35,779 nt of DNA, from positions 15,308 through 51,086 of the forward strand of contig DFFH01000057.1 of NCBI GenBank assembly GCA_002368805.1, given 5' to 3'. The translations under genes were made by a program, and so were the position numbers. The DNA comes from Mageeibacillus sp. UBA3781. Its GTDB lineage: Bacteria > Bacillota > Clostridia > Saccharofermentanales > Saccharofermentanaceae. Shown here in pieces: positions 1 to 7,949 of this stretch; the first letter of the stretch is position 1; each line of letters begins with the position of its first letter. The notes beneath the pieces are model-generated. The model saw only the letters and a program-made list of their open reading frames with translations. It did no database searches and had not been told where the DNA came from.

Positions 1-1303
1 GAGCCGGTGCCGGTGCCGGAGCAGGAGATACGAAGTTGCTCTGCGGGCGGGCTACCGGTGCTACAGGAGCGACCGGAGCGGACTTGCTCGGAGAATATAC
101 CTTAGCATCATCACGTCTGTCTGCTGCCGGTTCCGGATCACCGAAGAGGAATTCCGGAACTTCCGGCTTGGAAACAGGCTTTACAGGAGCCGGTGCCGGA
201 GCTGCCGGTTTCTCATAAGAAGATACCGGAGATACCGGACGGGATGTCGAAGCAGACGGTGTGTTCTGACCGATGATGGTCGGATTCTGCTTGGAGATGA
301 TGGATGTTGCCGGGCGGAAAGCCGCGGAAGCATTCTCTGTGTTATCGAAACCGGAAGCGATAACGGTGATCATGATCTCGTCTTCGAGTGTCGGGTCTGT
401 AACTGCACCGACGATGATATCCGCATCACCTGCAACTGCATCACGTACTACGGAAGCAGCCACATCGATCTCGTGGAGTTTCATGTTTCTGGAACCTGTG
501 AAGTTGATGATTACGCCGCGGGCGCCCTCGATGGTCGTATCGAGGAGCGGGCTGTTGATCGCCTGCTTAACAGCGGCAGACGCTCTGCCCTCACCGGAAG
601 CACGGCCGATACCCATGTGGCAGATACCTGCATTTGTCATGATACGGCGAACGTCAGCAAGGTCGAGGTTGATGAGACCAGGGATAGCAACGAGGTCGGA
701 AATACCGGCAACACCAAACTTCAGTACCTGGTCGGCCATATTGAATGCATCATCAATGGATGTGTCTTCATCAGTGATATCGAGGAGCTTGTCATTTGCG
801 ACTACGATCAGGGAGTCAACATACTTCTCGATCTCGCGGATACCACGCTCAGCGTTCATCGCACGGCGCGGGCCTTCGAAACGGAACGGACGGGTAACAA
901 CTGCAACAGTCAGGATGCCGAGTTCACGAGCGATCTGGGCAACTACCGGAGCAGCACCTGTACCGGTACCACCACCCATACCTGCGGTGATGAACAGCAT
1001 ATCTGTTCCGCGGATCGCCTGAGCGATCTCATCTTTACTTTCTTCAGCAGCCTTCTCGCCAACCGTCGGATCTGCGCCGCATCCGAGACCTCTGGTGATC
1101 TTCTCACCGATCTGGATCGTGATCTGCGCCTTCGAACGTGCGAGTGCCTGATGGTCTGTATTAATGGAAATAAAATCGATGCCCTGAACCGAGCTCTCGA
1201 TCATACGATCGACCGCGTTACATCCGCCGCCGCCGACACCGATTACTTTTATTGCTGCAAATGGTTCATCGTCCATAGAGTATCCGAGCTTAAAATCTGA
1301 CAT
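1..1303 (-). CDS. ftsZ: Cell division protein FtsZ (3' end beyond window)
   Basis: FtsZ is the tubulin-like GTPase that polymerises into the cytokinetic ring. About 434 codons are visible and the frame stays open to the window edge. The N-terminus has a glycine-rich nucleotide-binding segment (VGGGGCNAVD, about residues 23-32). The tubulin signature GGGTGTG lies at about 110-116, followed by the T7-loop region NLDLADVRRIM. From about residue 325 a Pro/Ala-rich disordered linker begins; the C-terminal FtsA/SepF-binding peptide is not in the window. The start is the ATG at 1303, ten bases after GGAGG. A second in-frame ATG at 1312 is only one base from the GGAGG and is less likely. The gene is last in the dcw cluster, about 200 bp after divIB, with its own candidate promoter. 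The family assignment is secure. Confidence 0.97.
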   Translation of the reverse strand, partial: MSDFKLGYSMDDEPFAAIKVIGVGGGGCNAVDRMIESSVQGIDFISINTDHQALARSKAQITIQIGEKITRGLGCGADPTVGEKAAEESKDEIAQAIRGTDMLFITAGMGGGTGTGAAPVVAQIARELGILTVAVVTRPFRFEGPRRAMNAERGIREIEKYVDSLIVVANDKLLDITDEDTSIDDAFNMADQVLKFGVAGISDLVAIPGLINLDLADVRRIMTNAGICHMGIGRASGEGRASAAVKQAINSPLLDTTIEGARGVIINFTGSRNMKLHEIDVAASVVRDAVAGDADIIVGAVTDPTLEDEIMITVIASGFDNTENASAAFRPATSIISKQNPTIIGQNTPSASTSRPVSPVSSYEKPAAPAPAPVKPVSKPEVPEFLFGDPEPAADRRDDAKVYSPSKSAPVAPVAPVARPQSNFVSPAPAPAPA

Positions 1304-1501
1304 AGCCTGCATTCCTCCGTCTTGCCATAAATATATACTAATTCATTATAAGCTTTCTAAGCTATCTTTTACAATTCTACACTAAATATTGTGGTCAAGC
1401 AATAGACGGAAAAGCCGGGCAAAAAACGCGTTACAGTTCGATTACCTCCGTTTTTCAGGGCTGTAATGAACCGGTCATCTGACCCTAAATGTAGTATCCG
1501 G
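1304..1501 (-). other. divIB-ftsZ intergenic region
   Basis: This 198-bp gap holds no gene. It is AT-rich close to ftsZ and carries the ftsZ promoter candidates listed separately. A weak dyad, TTACAG at 1431-1436 and CTGTAA at 1461-1466, is followed on the minus strand by CGCGTTTTTT, so partial termination after divIB is possible. The loop is about 24 nt and the stem is only six pairs, so I do not call it a terminator. An orphan GGAGG near 1445-1449 has no start codon at a usable distance. Confidence 0.5.
1345..1374 (-). promoter_or_regulatory. Candidate sigma-A promoter for ftsZ
   Basis: On the minus strand a perfect TATAAT (1345-1350) lies 18 bases after TTGTAA (1369-1374, four of six matches to TTGACA). 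The expected start site is about 35 bases upstream of the ftsZ start codon. A second possible promoter just upstream is TTGCTT (1397-1402), a 17-base spacer and TAGAAT (1374-1379). Separate ftsZ promoters inside dcw clusters are common. The calls rest on motif matching only. Confidence 0.55.
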
Positions 1502-2554
1502 TCAGCGCAGGAGGTACTTACTGCCCGTCATATCAAGCACAGTACCCGGTTTATCGGCAAAATCGCCGGAAATGACAGCATATCTCAGCCACTCCATATC
1601 ATCGGAGATAGTCTGCAAAGAGCCGAGTTTCACACTCAGCACCTGCTCTCTTCCCGGGATGTCCAGATCGATGAATGTCGTCATGTTTTCGCAATATCGT
1701 ACGCAGATAACATGCGAGAGAAAATCGAAAGAGGGATCGGCATCTGCTGCATTGGCATCCGCTCCGAGGATCGCACCTAAGATCGTGATGCAGATGTCAT
1801 AGCCTTCAGATGACGTAAGATCAAGCTTTTTCCCGATTTGAGCCGACCGGATGGGAAGCCCTCTGATCTCGGGGATGCCCGTCGGAACATCTCCCGTTTC
1901 GATCTCCAGGACCACCGAATCATCCGATATAATAGCATATCCGTCAGGAATCGCGACGTAAGCGACTTTTCTTCTTTCTGTAACTTCAATGTAAACTTCT
2001 CCCGGGTAGTGCGGATAGACTTTTGCATCCGAAATATACGGGTCGGACCCGATGATCCTGTTTCTTACTTTGCCGTACTGGAGCTTGAGGATGTCCTTCC
2101 AGGAACCGCTGATACGGGAATACAGATGATCCCCTTTCTTTATCCCGGACATCTCGATGATCTGCTCCTCGGAAAAACGCAGGTTCCCGCTGACCCTTAC
2201 ATTCTGCACGCGGAAATTCTTATGGAAAAGGAACATCATGCCGAGGATAAGAAGCAGCAGAAGAAGAATGAGCACCAGCCATCTCCTGATAGAGAGCTTC
2301 CGGATCATTTTGCCTTCGGAAGATTCATCTTCAGACGGCAGATCGGAAGAGAGCTCTTCACTCTCTTCTACCGGCACGCGACGCACACCCTCGCTCCCCG
2401 AGGGCTTGTTCTCATGCGAAGACTTCTCCTCATGCGAAGAAATCTCCGGCTTTTCCAGATCCGCAGTTTTCTTCTCCGGGTCCTTCGGGCCGTAGTTTCC
2501 GTCTTCTTCGAGGGTGATGTCCTCTTTCGGCTTTTTGTCGTCCTTATCGGGCAA
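1502..2554 (-). CDS. divIB: Cell division protein DivIB/FtsQ
   Basis: DivIB is a bitopic divisome protein that works with FtsL and DivIC to control septal wall synthesis by FtsW and the class B PBP. The product has about 90 N-terminal cytoplasmic residues rich in Glu, Lys and Ser, then one hydrophobic membrane segment (about 92-110). A POTRA domain follows at once (FRVQNVRVSGNLRFSEEQI region, from about 114), and then the extracellular beta domain. The start appears to be TTG at 2554, preceded by GAGGTGAAAG at good spacing; the gene overlaps the end of murG by 11 bp, suggesting translational coupling. The family is clear from topology, the POTRA start and position between murG and ftsZ. The exact start is less certain. 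Confidence 0.9.
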   Translation of the reverse strand: MPDKDDKKPKEDITLEEDGNYGPKDPEKKTADLEKPEISSHEEKSSHENKPSGSEGVRRVPVEESEELSSDLPSEDESSEGKMIRKLSIRRWLVLILLLLLLILGMMFLFHKNFRVQNVRVSGNLRFSEEQIIEMSGIKKGDHLYSRISGSWKDILKLQYGKVRNRIIGSDPYISDAKVYPHYPGEVYIEVTERRKVAYVAIPDGYAIISDDSVVLEIETGDVPTGIPEIRGLPIRSAQIGKKLDLTSSEGYDICITILGAILGADANAADADPSFDFLSHVICVRYCENMTTFIDLDIPGREQVLSVKLGSLQTISDDMEWLRYAVISGDFADKPGTVLDMTGSKYLLR

Positions 2555-3629
2555 GTGCTTTCACCTCATCACAGATACGCGAAGCGGCATCATAGATCGC
2601 CAGTCCGCGTGCATTCTTCCGCATCGTATCGAGTCGTTCTTTATCTTCCAGAAGCTCCTTAACGATGCCCGGCAGCTTCTCGACTGCCTGATCGTCCGGG
2701 AGCAGGATGCCTGCCTTGGCATCTTCAAATGTTTTCGCATTATAGGTCTGGTGATCCTGTGCCGCATATGGATACGGGATCAGCACAGACGGCGCACCTA
2801 CGGCCTGGACCTCGGCGCATGTGATCGCACCGGCACGTCCGATAAAGAGATCGCATGCGGCAAGATATGTTTCCGGGTCGGAGATATACTCGAATACCTC
2901 GATCGACTTCGGCCAGTTCTTCGCCTCTTCCACGACTTCCCTATAGCGCTGCTTACCGACGCTCAGGATGATCCGCACATCCGGATCCGTGATCACTTTC
3001 GCCAGCTCGACGATCGCCTGGTTTACCGTTCTGGCACCGAGAGATCCGCCCATCGCAAGAATCAGGGTATTCTTCTCGGAGAGCCCGAGTTTTTCACGGC
3101 AGGCATCACGATCGACCGTCGAGAACACACCGCGGATCGGGTTTCCGGTAAAGACGATCTTCGCCTTCTTACTGAAGTAGTGCTCGATTCCCGGGAAACT
3201 CGTGCAGACAGTCTTTGCATACTTGGACATCATGCGGTTGGAACGTCCCGGAAAAGCATTCTGCTCATGAAGGACGATCGGTACTCTTTCCTTATGTGCA
3301 GCCGCAATCAACGGGCTGCAGACAAATCCGCCCGTACCGATCACGACGTCCGGTTTTCCTTCGCGGATCAGCTTTCTGCACATCTTCCTTCCGGCGAGGA
3401 ATTCCCTTACCGCCTTGACCGTTTTCATCGACGGCTTCATCGGAAGCTGCGCGGCGCGGATCACCTTGAAGGGATAGCCCATCTTCGGGATGATCTGCGA
3501 CTCGAGTCCTTTTGCCGTCCCACAGAAAAGCACTTCCGCTTTTTCGTCCTGTTTTTTCAGTTCATCGGCGATCGCCACTGCCGGATGTATATGTCCGCTC
3601 GTGCCGCCGCCGGCGAGAAATACTTTCAT
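2544..3629 (-). CDS. murG: UDP-GlcNAc:lipid I GlcNAc transferase MurG
   Basis: MurG adds GlcNAc from UDP-GlcNAc to lipid I on the inner membrane face, giving lipid II. The 361-residue product starts with the family's glycine-rich loop (FLAGGGTSGHIHPAVAIA). It has the second-domain loop AMGGSLGARTVN and the donor-binding region SDLFIGRAGAITCAEVQAVGAPSVLIPYP, read here with the aspartate-rich CDLF start. Length is normal for MurG. It lies 7 bp after ftsW and overlaps divIB. Placement between ftsW and divIB is typical, but the usual neighbour murC (or murB) is absent. Confidence 0.97.
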   Translation of the reverse strand: MKVFLAGGGTSGHIHPAVAIADELKKQDEKAEVLFCGTAKGLESQIIPKMGYPFKVIRAAQLPMKPSMKTVKAVREFLAGRKMCRKLIREGKPDVVIGTGGFVCSPLIAAAHKERVPIVLHEQNAFPGRSNRMMSKYAKTVCTSFPGIEHYFSKKAKIVFTGNPIRGVFSTVDRDACREKLGLSEKNTLILAMGGSLGARTVNQAIVELAKVITDPDVRIILSVGKQRYREVVEEAKNWPKSIEVFEYISDPETYLAACDLFIGRAGAITCAEVQAVGAPSVLIPYPYAAQDHQTYNAKTFEDAKAGILLPDDQAVEKLPGIVKELLEDKERLDTMRKNARGLAIYDAASRICDEVKALAR

Positions 3630-3636
3630 AATTAAC

Positions 3637-4956
3637 TTACACCACCAATTTAACTGTTTTTCTCTTTCTTCCCGATCTGGAAACAGACAGGATCATGCCG
3701 ACCGCGATCATAAAGAAGAAGTTCGCCGTTCCTCCGTAGCTGAAGAACGGGAGCGTAATACCGGTCGGCGGGATCGCGCCCGTCGCCACCCCTATATTCA
3801 GGAACGCCTGAAGCGTAAGAAGCGAAGTATAGCCCGTTACCAGTATTCTGGTAAAGAGACTGTCAGCCTGCCAGGCTACCATAAAGCCCGTAAGTGCAAA
3901 GGCCCAGAAAAGGAGCATGATCGTAAGTCCTCCGACAAAGCCGAGCTCCTCACAGATGATTGAATACACATAGTCGTTATGTGCTTCCGGAAGATACATA
4001 TATTTCTGGCGGCTGTTTCCGAATCCGACACCGGTCATGCCGCCGGATCCGATCGCGATGATACTCTGTTCGATCTGATACGTGTCGTCTTCATCCGCCT
4101 TCTTCTCCGTGTCCGCCTTCTCCTCATCATCCGAGTTCATCGTCTCGAAGATATTCAGACGCGTGACAACGTGCGCGAAGTTCTTCTCGAGTTTTTTCTT
4201 CTGCGCGCCCGGCATGGACAGGTAGAAGATACCTCCGACGACCGCGATGATCGCAAGAAGGATCGCACTTCCTTTCAGCCAGGAAGAAAGCGGGATACCG
4301 CAGCACAGGAAGCAGATCACGGAGATCGCGCTTAAGATCAGGAAGCACGACATGTGCGGCTGCAGAACAACGATCAGAAGGCATATCAGTACCAGGATGC
4401 CCGGAAGAGTGATATCCATAAACGCATCGAAAAGCGACTGGGAGGTGTGCTTGGCCTTAAGCCCTCCCTTTTTGCGGGTCCGCTGCACGAAAGAACGGTA
4501 TCCTGCGATCGAATAGACGATCGCGACCTTGATATACTCGGAAGGCTGGATCGAGACACCGCCGATAATGATCCAGCGTCTCGCACCGTTGATAACCTTA
4601 CCCATGGACAGTGTAAGGAGCGCCATGCCGATCGCGGAGAGATAGACCGCAAGTGTGACCGGCCATTTATCGAAGGCTTTCAGCGGGATAAAAGTAAGGA
4701 TCAGAGCCGCGACAAATCCCAGAAGCAGGAACGCTCCCTGATGGATAACATAGTACATGGAGTTGCCCTGGGCCGTAAAAGCCTTCGGCATACTGGCGGA
4801 AAAGAGCATGACGATACCAAATGCCATCATCACTAATACGATGATAACAATTCCGAGGTTAACACGACGCGGCGCATATACGTCCAGCGACTCGATTTTC
4901 CCGTCGTCCCGGTAAGCCATATTCTCCGAGACGAGATACTTCATCTTCCGTTTCAT
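3637..4956 (-). CDS. ftsW: SEDS peptidoglycan polymerase FtsW
   Basis: FtsW is the septal SEDS glycosyltransferase that polymerises lipid II together with its class B PBP. The 439-residue product has about ten hydrophobic segments. It carries the SEDS signatures NGARRWI, QPSEYIKVA, the region from FGNSRQKY to PEAHNDYVYSIICEELGF, and a C-terminal PFFSYGGTANFFFMIAVG. A charged insertion of about 20 residues (272-292, rich in Asp, Glu and Lys) sits in the long loop before that motif. The ATG overlaps the murF stop by 4 bp. I assign FtsW/SpoVE rather than RodA because of its place in the dcw cluster; a separate RodA lies upstream. Confidence 0.93.
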   Translation of the reverse strand: MKRKMKYLVSENMAYRDDGKIESLDVYAPRRVNLGIVIIVLVMMAFGIVMLFSASMPKAFTAQGNSMYYVIHQGAFLLLGFVAALILTFIPLKAFDKWPVTLAVYLSAIGMALLTLSMGKVINGARRWIIIGGVSIQPSEYIKVAIVYSIAGYRSFVQRTRKKGGLKAKHTSQSLFDAFMDITLPGILVLICLLIVVLQPHMSCFLILSAISVICFLCCGIPLSSWLKGSAILLAIIAVVGGIFYLSMPGAQKKKLEKNFAHVVTRLNIFETMNSDDEEKADTEKKADEDDTYQIEQSIIAIGSGGMTGVGFGNSRQKYMYLPEAHNDYVYSIICEELGFVGGLTIMLLFWAFALTGFMVAWQADSLFTRILVTGYTSLLTLQAFLNIGVATGAIPPTGITLPFFSYGGTANFFFMIAVGMILSVSRSGRKRKTVKLVV

Positions 4957-6410
4957 GGTTCTTTTCCTTCCCGAACTATTGAACCATAGCTTTCCAGAAT
5001 TGTATACATCTCGAAGGCGTGGGATGCTTTCAGAAGCACATAATCGCCGTCTTCTACAATTTCTGCAAGTTTTTCCGTCATATGGTCTTTGTCTTCAAAG
5101 CTGAACACGGGAATATCCGGATCCACCGAGTTCGCACCGGCTCTGACATCTTCCTTAAAATCTCCGATCACCAGAAGTCCGTTAAGGTGAAGCTCTGCTG
5201 CCTTCGCACCGATCTCGAAGTGTTTCTCCGAGGAAACAGGTCCAAGCTCGAGCATATCACCGATGCAGGCATACGCTTTCTTTTCTCCGGCCAGACGGCG
5301 GATCGATGCAAATGCGGACATCATCGACTCCGGACCTGCATTATACGAATCATCGAGAAAAAACACATGATCGACTTTTACAAGACGTTCACGGTGTCCG
5401 ATCTGTACGAAAGAAGCGATTCCTTCTTCTATTCTATCCGGAGCGATGCCGAGATAAAGTCCGCAAAGAAGACCTGCCAGTGCATTTCCGACGTGATGGA
5501 TCCCGACGGCGCTAAGTTTCAGAATGACAGATACCATCTCGTCAAAACCGGCCTTGGCATGGCAGCAGATGCGGTCTCCCTCGATATCGATCGATTCGGC
5601 CACCGCCATACCGTACGGGCGCTTTTCCAGCAGTGTTTTCTCTGTGAATGTATAGGCGATTTTCACATCCTCGCGGATCATTCCTTCGGCGACTGCTTTC
5701 TTCAGATATTCATCCGCATACGGCAGGATCAGAAGTCCTCCTTCCGACAGTCCCTCGAGGATCTCGAGCTTCGCCTTCAGGATCTCCTCCCGGGATCCCA
5801 GGCGCTCGATATGTGCGACTCCGATATTCGTGATCACCGCGATGTCCGGATGTGCGATATTCGTAAGTTCAGAGATCTCTCCGCGAAGGCGCATGCCCAT
5901 CTCGAGCACGATCACGTCCGTGTCCTCCGGCGCCGCGAGGATCGTCAGGGAAAGGCCGATCTCATTGTTGTTATTATTCTTGGTCGCATGGACCTTCAGA
6001 CCGCGCGACAGCGCGCTGGCGATCATCTCTCTGGTCGATGTCTTACCGACACTTCCCGTCACCGCCACGACCTTGCAGGCGAGTCTTTTTCTATAATATT
6101 CCGCGATTTTCTCCAGCGCGATCTTCGTATCCGGGACCAGTATTACCGGCACATCTTCCGGTGCATGTTCCATCGTGGACAGTACCAGTGCCGCCGCGCC
6201 GTCATTTACCGCCGCGACCGCATATTTATTGCCGTCGAAGCTCTCCCCGATCAGGGCAATAAAGAGATTCCCCTCTTCGATCGTTCTGGTATCCGTAGAG
6301 ATACCGGTCAGTTCGAGCTCCGAGATGTCGGAAACTCCGCTTTTTCCGGGGAACTGCTTTAATTCTCCGCCGACCGCATCCAGTATCTCTGCCAGGGTAA
6401 ACTTCGCCAT
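4953..6410 (-). CDS. murF: UDP-MurNAc-tripeptide--D-Ala-D-Ala ligase MurF
   Basis: MurF is the cytoplasmic ATP-dependent ligase that adds D-Ala-D-Ala to the UDP-MurNAc tripeptide, the last soluble precursor step. The 485-residue product has an N-terminal substrate domain with the Mur-type STDTRTIEEGNLFIAL segment. The ATP loop is VTGSVGKTSTREMI (about residues 118-131), and the central domain has ATKNNNNNEIGLSLT and LEMGMRLRGEI. The C-terminal domain has FLDDSYNAGPESM. GSVGKTST in place of GTNGKT is usual for MurF in this group. It starts 3 bp after murE and overlaps ftsW by 4 bp. mraY and murD, which often follow, are missing here. Confidence 0.96.
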   Translation of the reverse strand: MAKFTLAEILDAVGGELKQFPGKSGVSDISELELTGISTDTRTIEEGNLFIALIGESFDGNKYAVAAVNDGAAALVLSTMEHAPEDVPVILVPDTKIALEKIAEYYRKRLACKVVAVTGSVGKTSTREMIASALSRGLKVHATKNNNNNEIGLSLTILAAPEDTDVIVLEMGMRLRGEISELTNIAHPDIAVITNIGVAHIERLGSREEILKAKLEILEGLSEGGLLILPYADEYLKKAVAEGMIREDVKIAYTFTEKTLLEKRPYGMAVAESIDIEGDRICCHAKAGFDEMVSVILKLSAVGIHHVGNALAGLLCGLYLGIAPDRIEEGIASFVQIGHRERLVKVDHVFFLDDSYNAGPESMMSAFASIRRLAGEKKAYACIGDMLELGPVSSEKHFEIGAKAAELHLNGLLVIGDFKEDVRAGANSVDPDIPVFSFEDKDHMTEKLAEIVEDGDYVLLKASHAFEMYTILESYGSIVREGKEP

Positions 6411-6413
6411 GTC

Positions 6414-7937
6414 TTACACTCCTCTTTCCTTTTCCAGATCCCGAAGGACCTCGGATGTGACCTTCGCGTCGATGAAATCCACGACCGTGTTTTTGATCGT
6501 CATCGTCGTTTCATGTCCTTTTCCCGCGATCACTACGATATCGTCTTCTGTCGCCATCGCACAGGCATGCGCGATAGCTTCTTTTCTATCCTCGATCACA
6601 CAGAAAGGCGCAGACGGATTTCTCTTTATGCCCTCCACGATCATGCCGGAGATGACACTGAAGTCTTCGCTTCTGCTGTTATCCGTGGTTACTACGGTAA
6701 AATCACTGTACTTTCCGGAGACTTCTCCCATCGTGTATCTCCGGTCGTGCGGACGGTCGCCGCCACAGCCGAATACCGTGATGATCCTGCCTTTGCAGGA
6801 CGGGCGGATCGCATGAAGCAGTACTTTCAGACTGTCTCCGTTATGCGCATAATCGACATAGACCTTAAGTCCCAGTGTATTATCGATCTTCTCCATTCTT
6901 CCCGGTACACGGACGAAAGTCATACCGTTCTTAATGTCTTCTCTTCCGACTCCCGCCAGATAGCAGGAAGCCGCCGCGCAGAGTGCATTATCGACATTAA
7001 AGTCACAAAGGAGCGGCACGAAAAGTCTTTCTTCATAGGCCGGCGTGACAAAGGTGAACTCCATGCCGGGAACTCCGTCTTTCGAAGATGTCTTCATGTC
7101 GCGCATGGTAAAGTCCGCATCCCCGCTGACACTGTAGGTAAAGAGCTTGGATACGTGTGCTTTTGCATAAGAGACAACATCGTCGAACCGGCGTGTATTC
7201 GTATTGATCAGTGCGATATTACAGTGATCGAAGAGGCACATCTTACTTAAGAAATAATCCTCTTCCGTCTCGTGCTCTCCGTCGTTGATATGGTCATTGA
7301 GGAAATTGGTAAAAACACCGATCTCGAAGTGGACGCCGTAGGTTCTCTTAAACTTCAGTCCCAGCGAGGAAACCTCCATGACGCAGTCCTTCGCGCCTTC
7401 TTCCCGCATTTCGGAAAGAAGGGACTGGAATTCCCATGCCTCCGGTGTCGTATGTCTGGATTTGACCGCTTTGCTGCCGATCTTATTCTCCACGGTACCG
7501 ATCAGGCCGCAGGATCTTCCCGAGCACTCCAGGATCTTGTGGATGATAAAGGTCGTCGTCGTTTTCCCCTTGGTGCCCGTAAGGCCGATGATCTTCATAT
7601 CCGCGGACGGATGTGAAAAATAGGCACATGCCATCTCGGCATATGCTTTTCGAGTATCCGGAACAGAGGCGACCCCGCAGGTGCCGTAGTCTTTTATTCT
7701 TTCCAGAGTATCCTTTATCTGCGGAAGTTTCTCATCTGCCACGAGGATCAGGGCCGCACCCTTTACCGCTGCATCTTCGATATGGATGTGACCGTCAGTC
7801 TTCTGACCGATCATAGCGATAAATGCGGTATTCTCCGTAACTTTACGAGAATCCAGAACGATCTCATCAAACTCCCGGTCATCCGGACCCTGGATCCATT
7901 TATATTCGCTTTCTTTCAGAAGATCTGTTGCTCTCAT
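6414..7937 (-). CDS. murE: UDP-MurNAc-dipeptide--diamino acid ligase MurE
   Basis: MurE adds the third stem-peptide residue (meso-DAP or L-Lys) to UDP-MurNAc-L-Ala-D-Glu. The 507-residue product shows the N-terminal VLDSRKVTENTAFIA segment and the P-loop GLTGTKGKTTTTF (about 118-130). The central domain includes RHTTPEAWEFQ, MEVSSLGLKF and TNFLNDHIND; the C-terminal domain includes VDYAHNGDSL, FGCGGDRPHDRR and TTDNSRSED. The Arg of the specificity loop, typical of DAP-adding enzymes, is kept, but the usual Pro is Ser (DNSR at about 419-422). DAP is therefore the likely substrate, at moderate confidence. It lies 12 bp after the PBP gene and 3 bp before murF. Confidence 0.95.
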   Translation of the reverse strand: MRATDLLKESEYKWIQGPDDREFDEIVLDSRKVTENTAFIAMIGQKTDGHIHIEDAAVKGAALILVADEKLPQIKDTLERIKDYGTCGVASVPDTRKAYAEMACAYFSHPSADMKIIGLTGTKGKTTTTFIIHKILECSGRSCGLIGTVENKIGSKAVKSRHTTPEAWEFQSLLSEMREEGAKDCVMEVSSLGLKFKRTYGVHFEIGVFTNFLNDHINDGEHETEEDYFLSKMCLFDHCNIALINTNTRRFDDVVSYAKAHVSKLFTYSVSGDADFTMRDMKTSSKDGVPGMEFTFVTPAYEERLFVPLLCDFNVDNALCAAASCYLAGVGREDIKNGMTFVRVPGRMEKIDNTLGLKVYVDYAHNGDSLKVLLHAIRPSCKGRIITVFGCGGDRPHDRRYTMGEVSGKYSDFTVVTTDNSRSEDFSVISGMIVEGIKRNPSAPFCVIEDRKEAIAHACAMATEDDIVVIAGKGHETTMTIKNTVVDFIDAKVTSEVLRDLEKERGV

Positions 7938-7949
7938 GTTGTTCTCCTT

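Noticed and set aside
473..1300. A 275-codon plus-strand open frame opposite ftsZ
   Set aside because: It lies wholly antisense to a certain ftsZ and its product has no recognisable features; it is a codon-bias shadow.
1480..1492. GGTCA/TGACC inverted repeat just after divIB
   Set aside because: Only two bases separate the arms and no T-run follows, so it cannot form a terminator.
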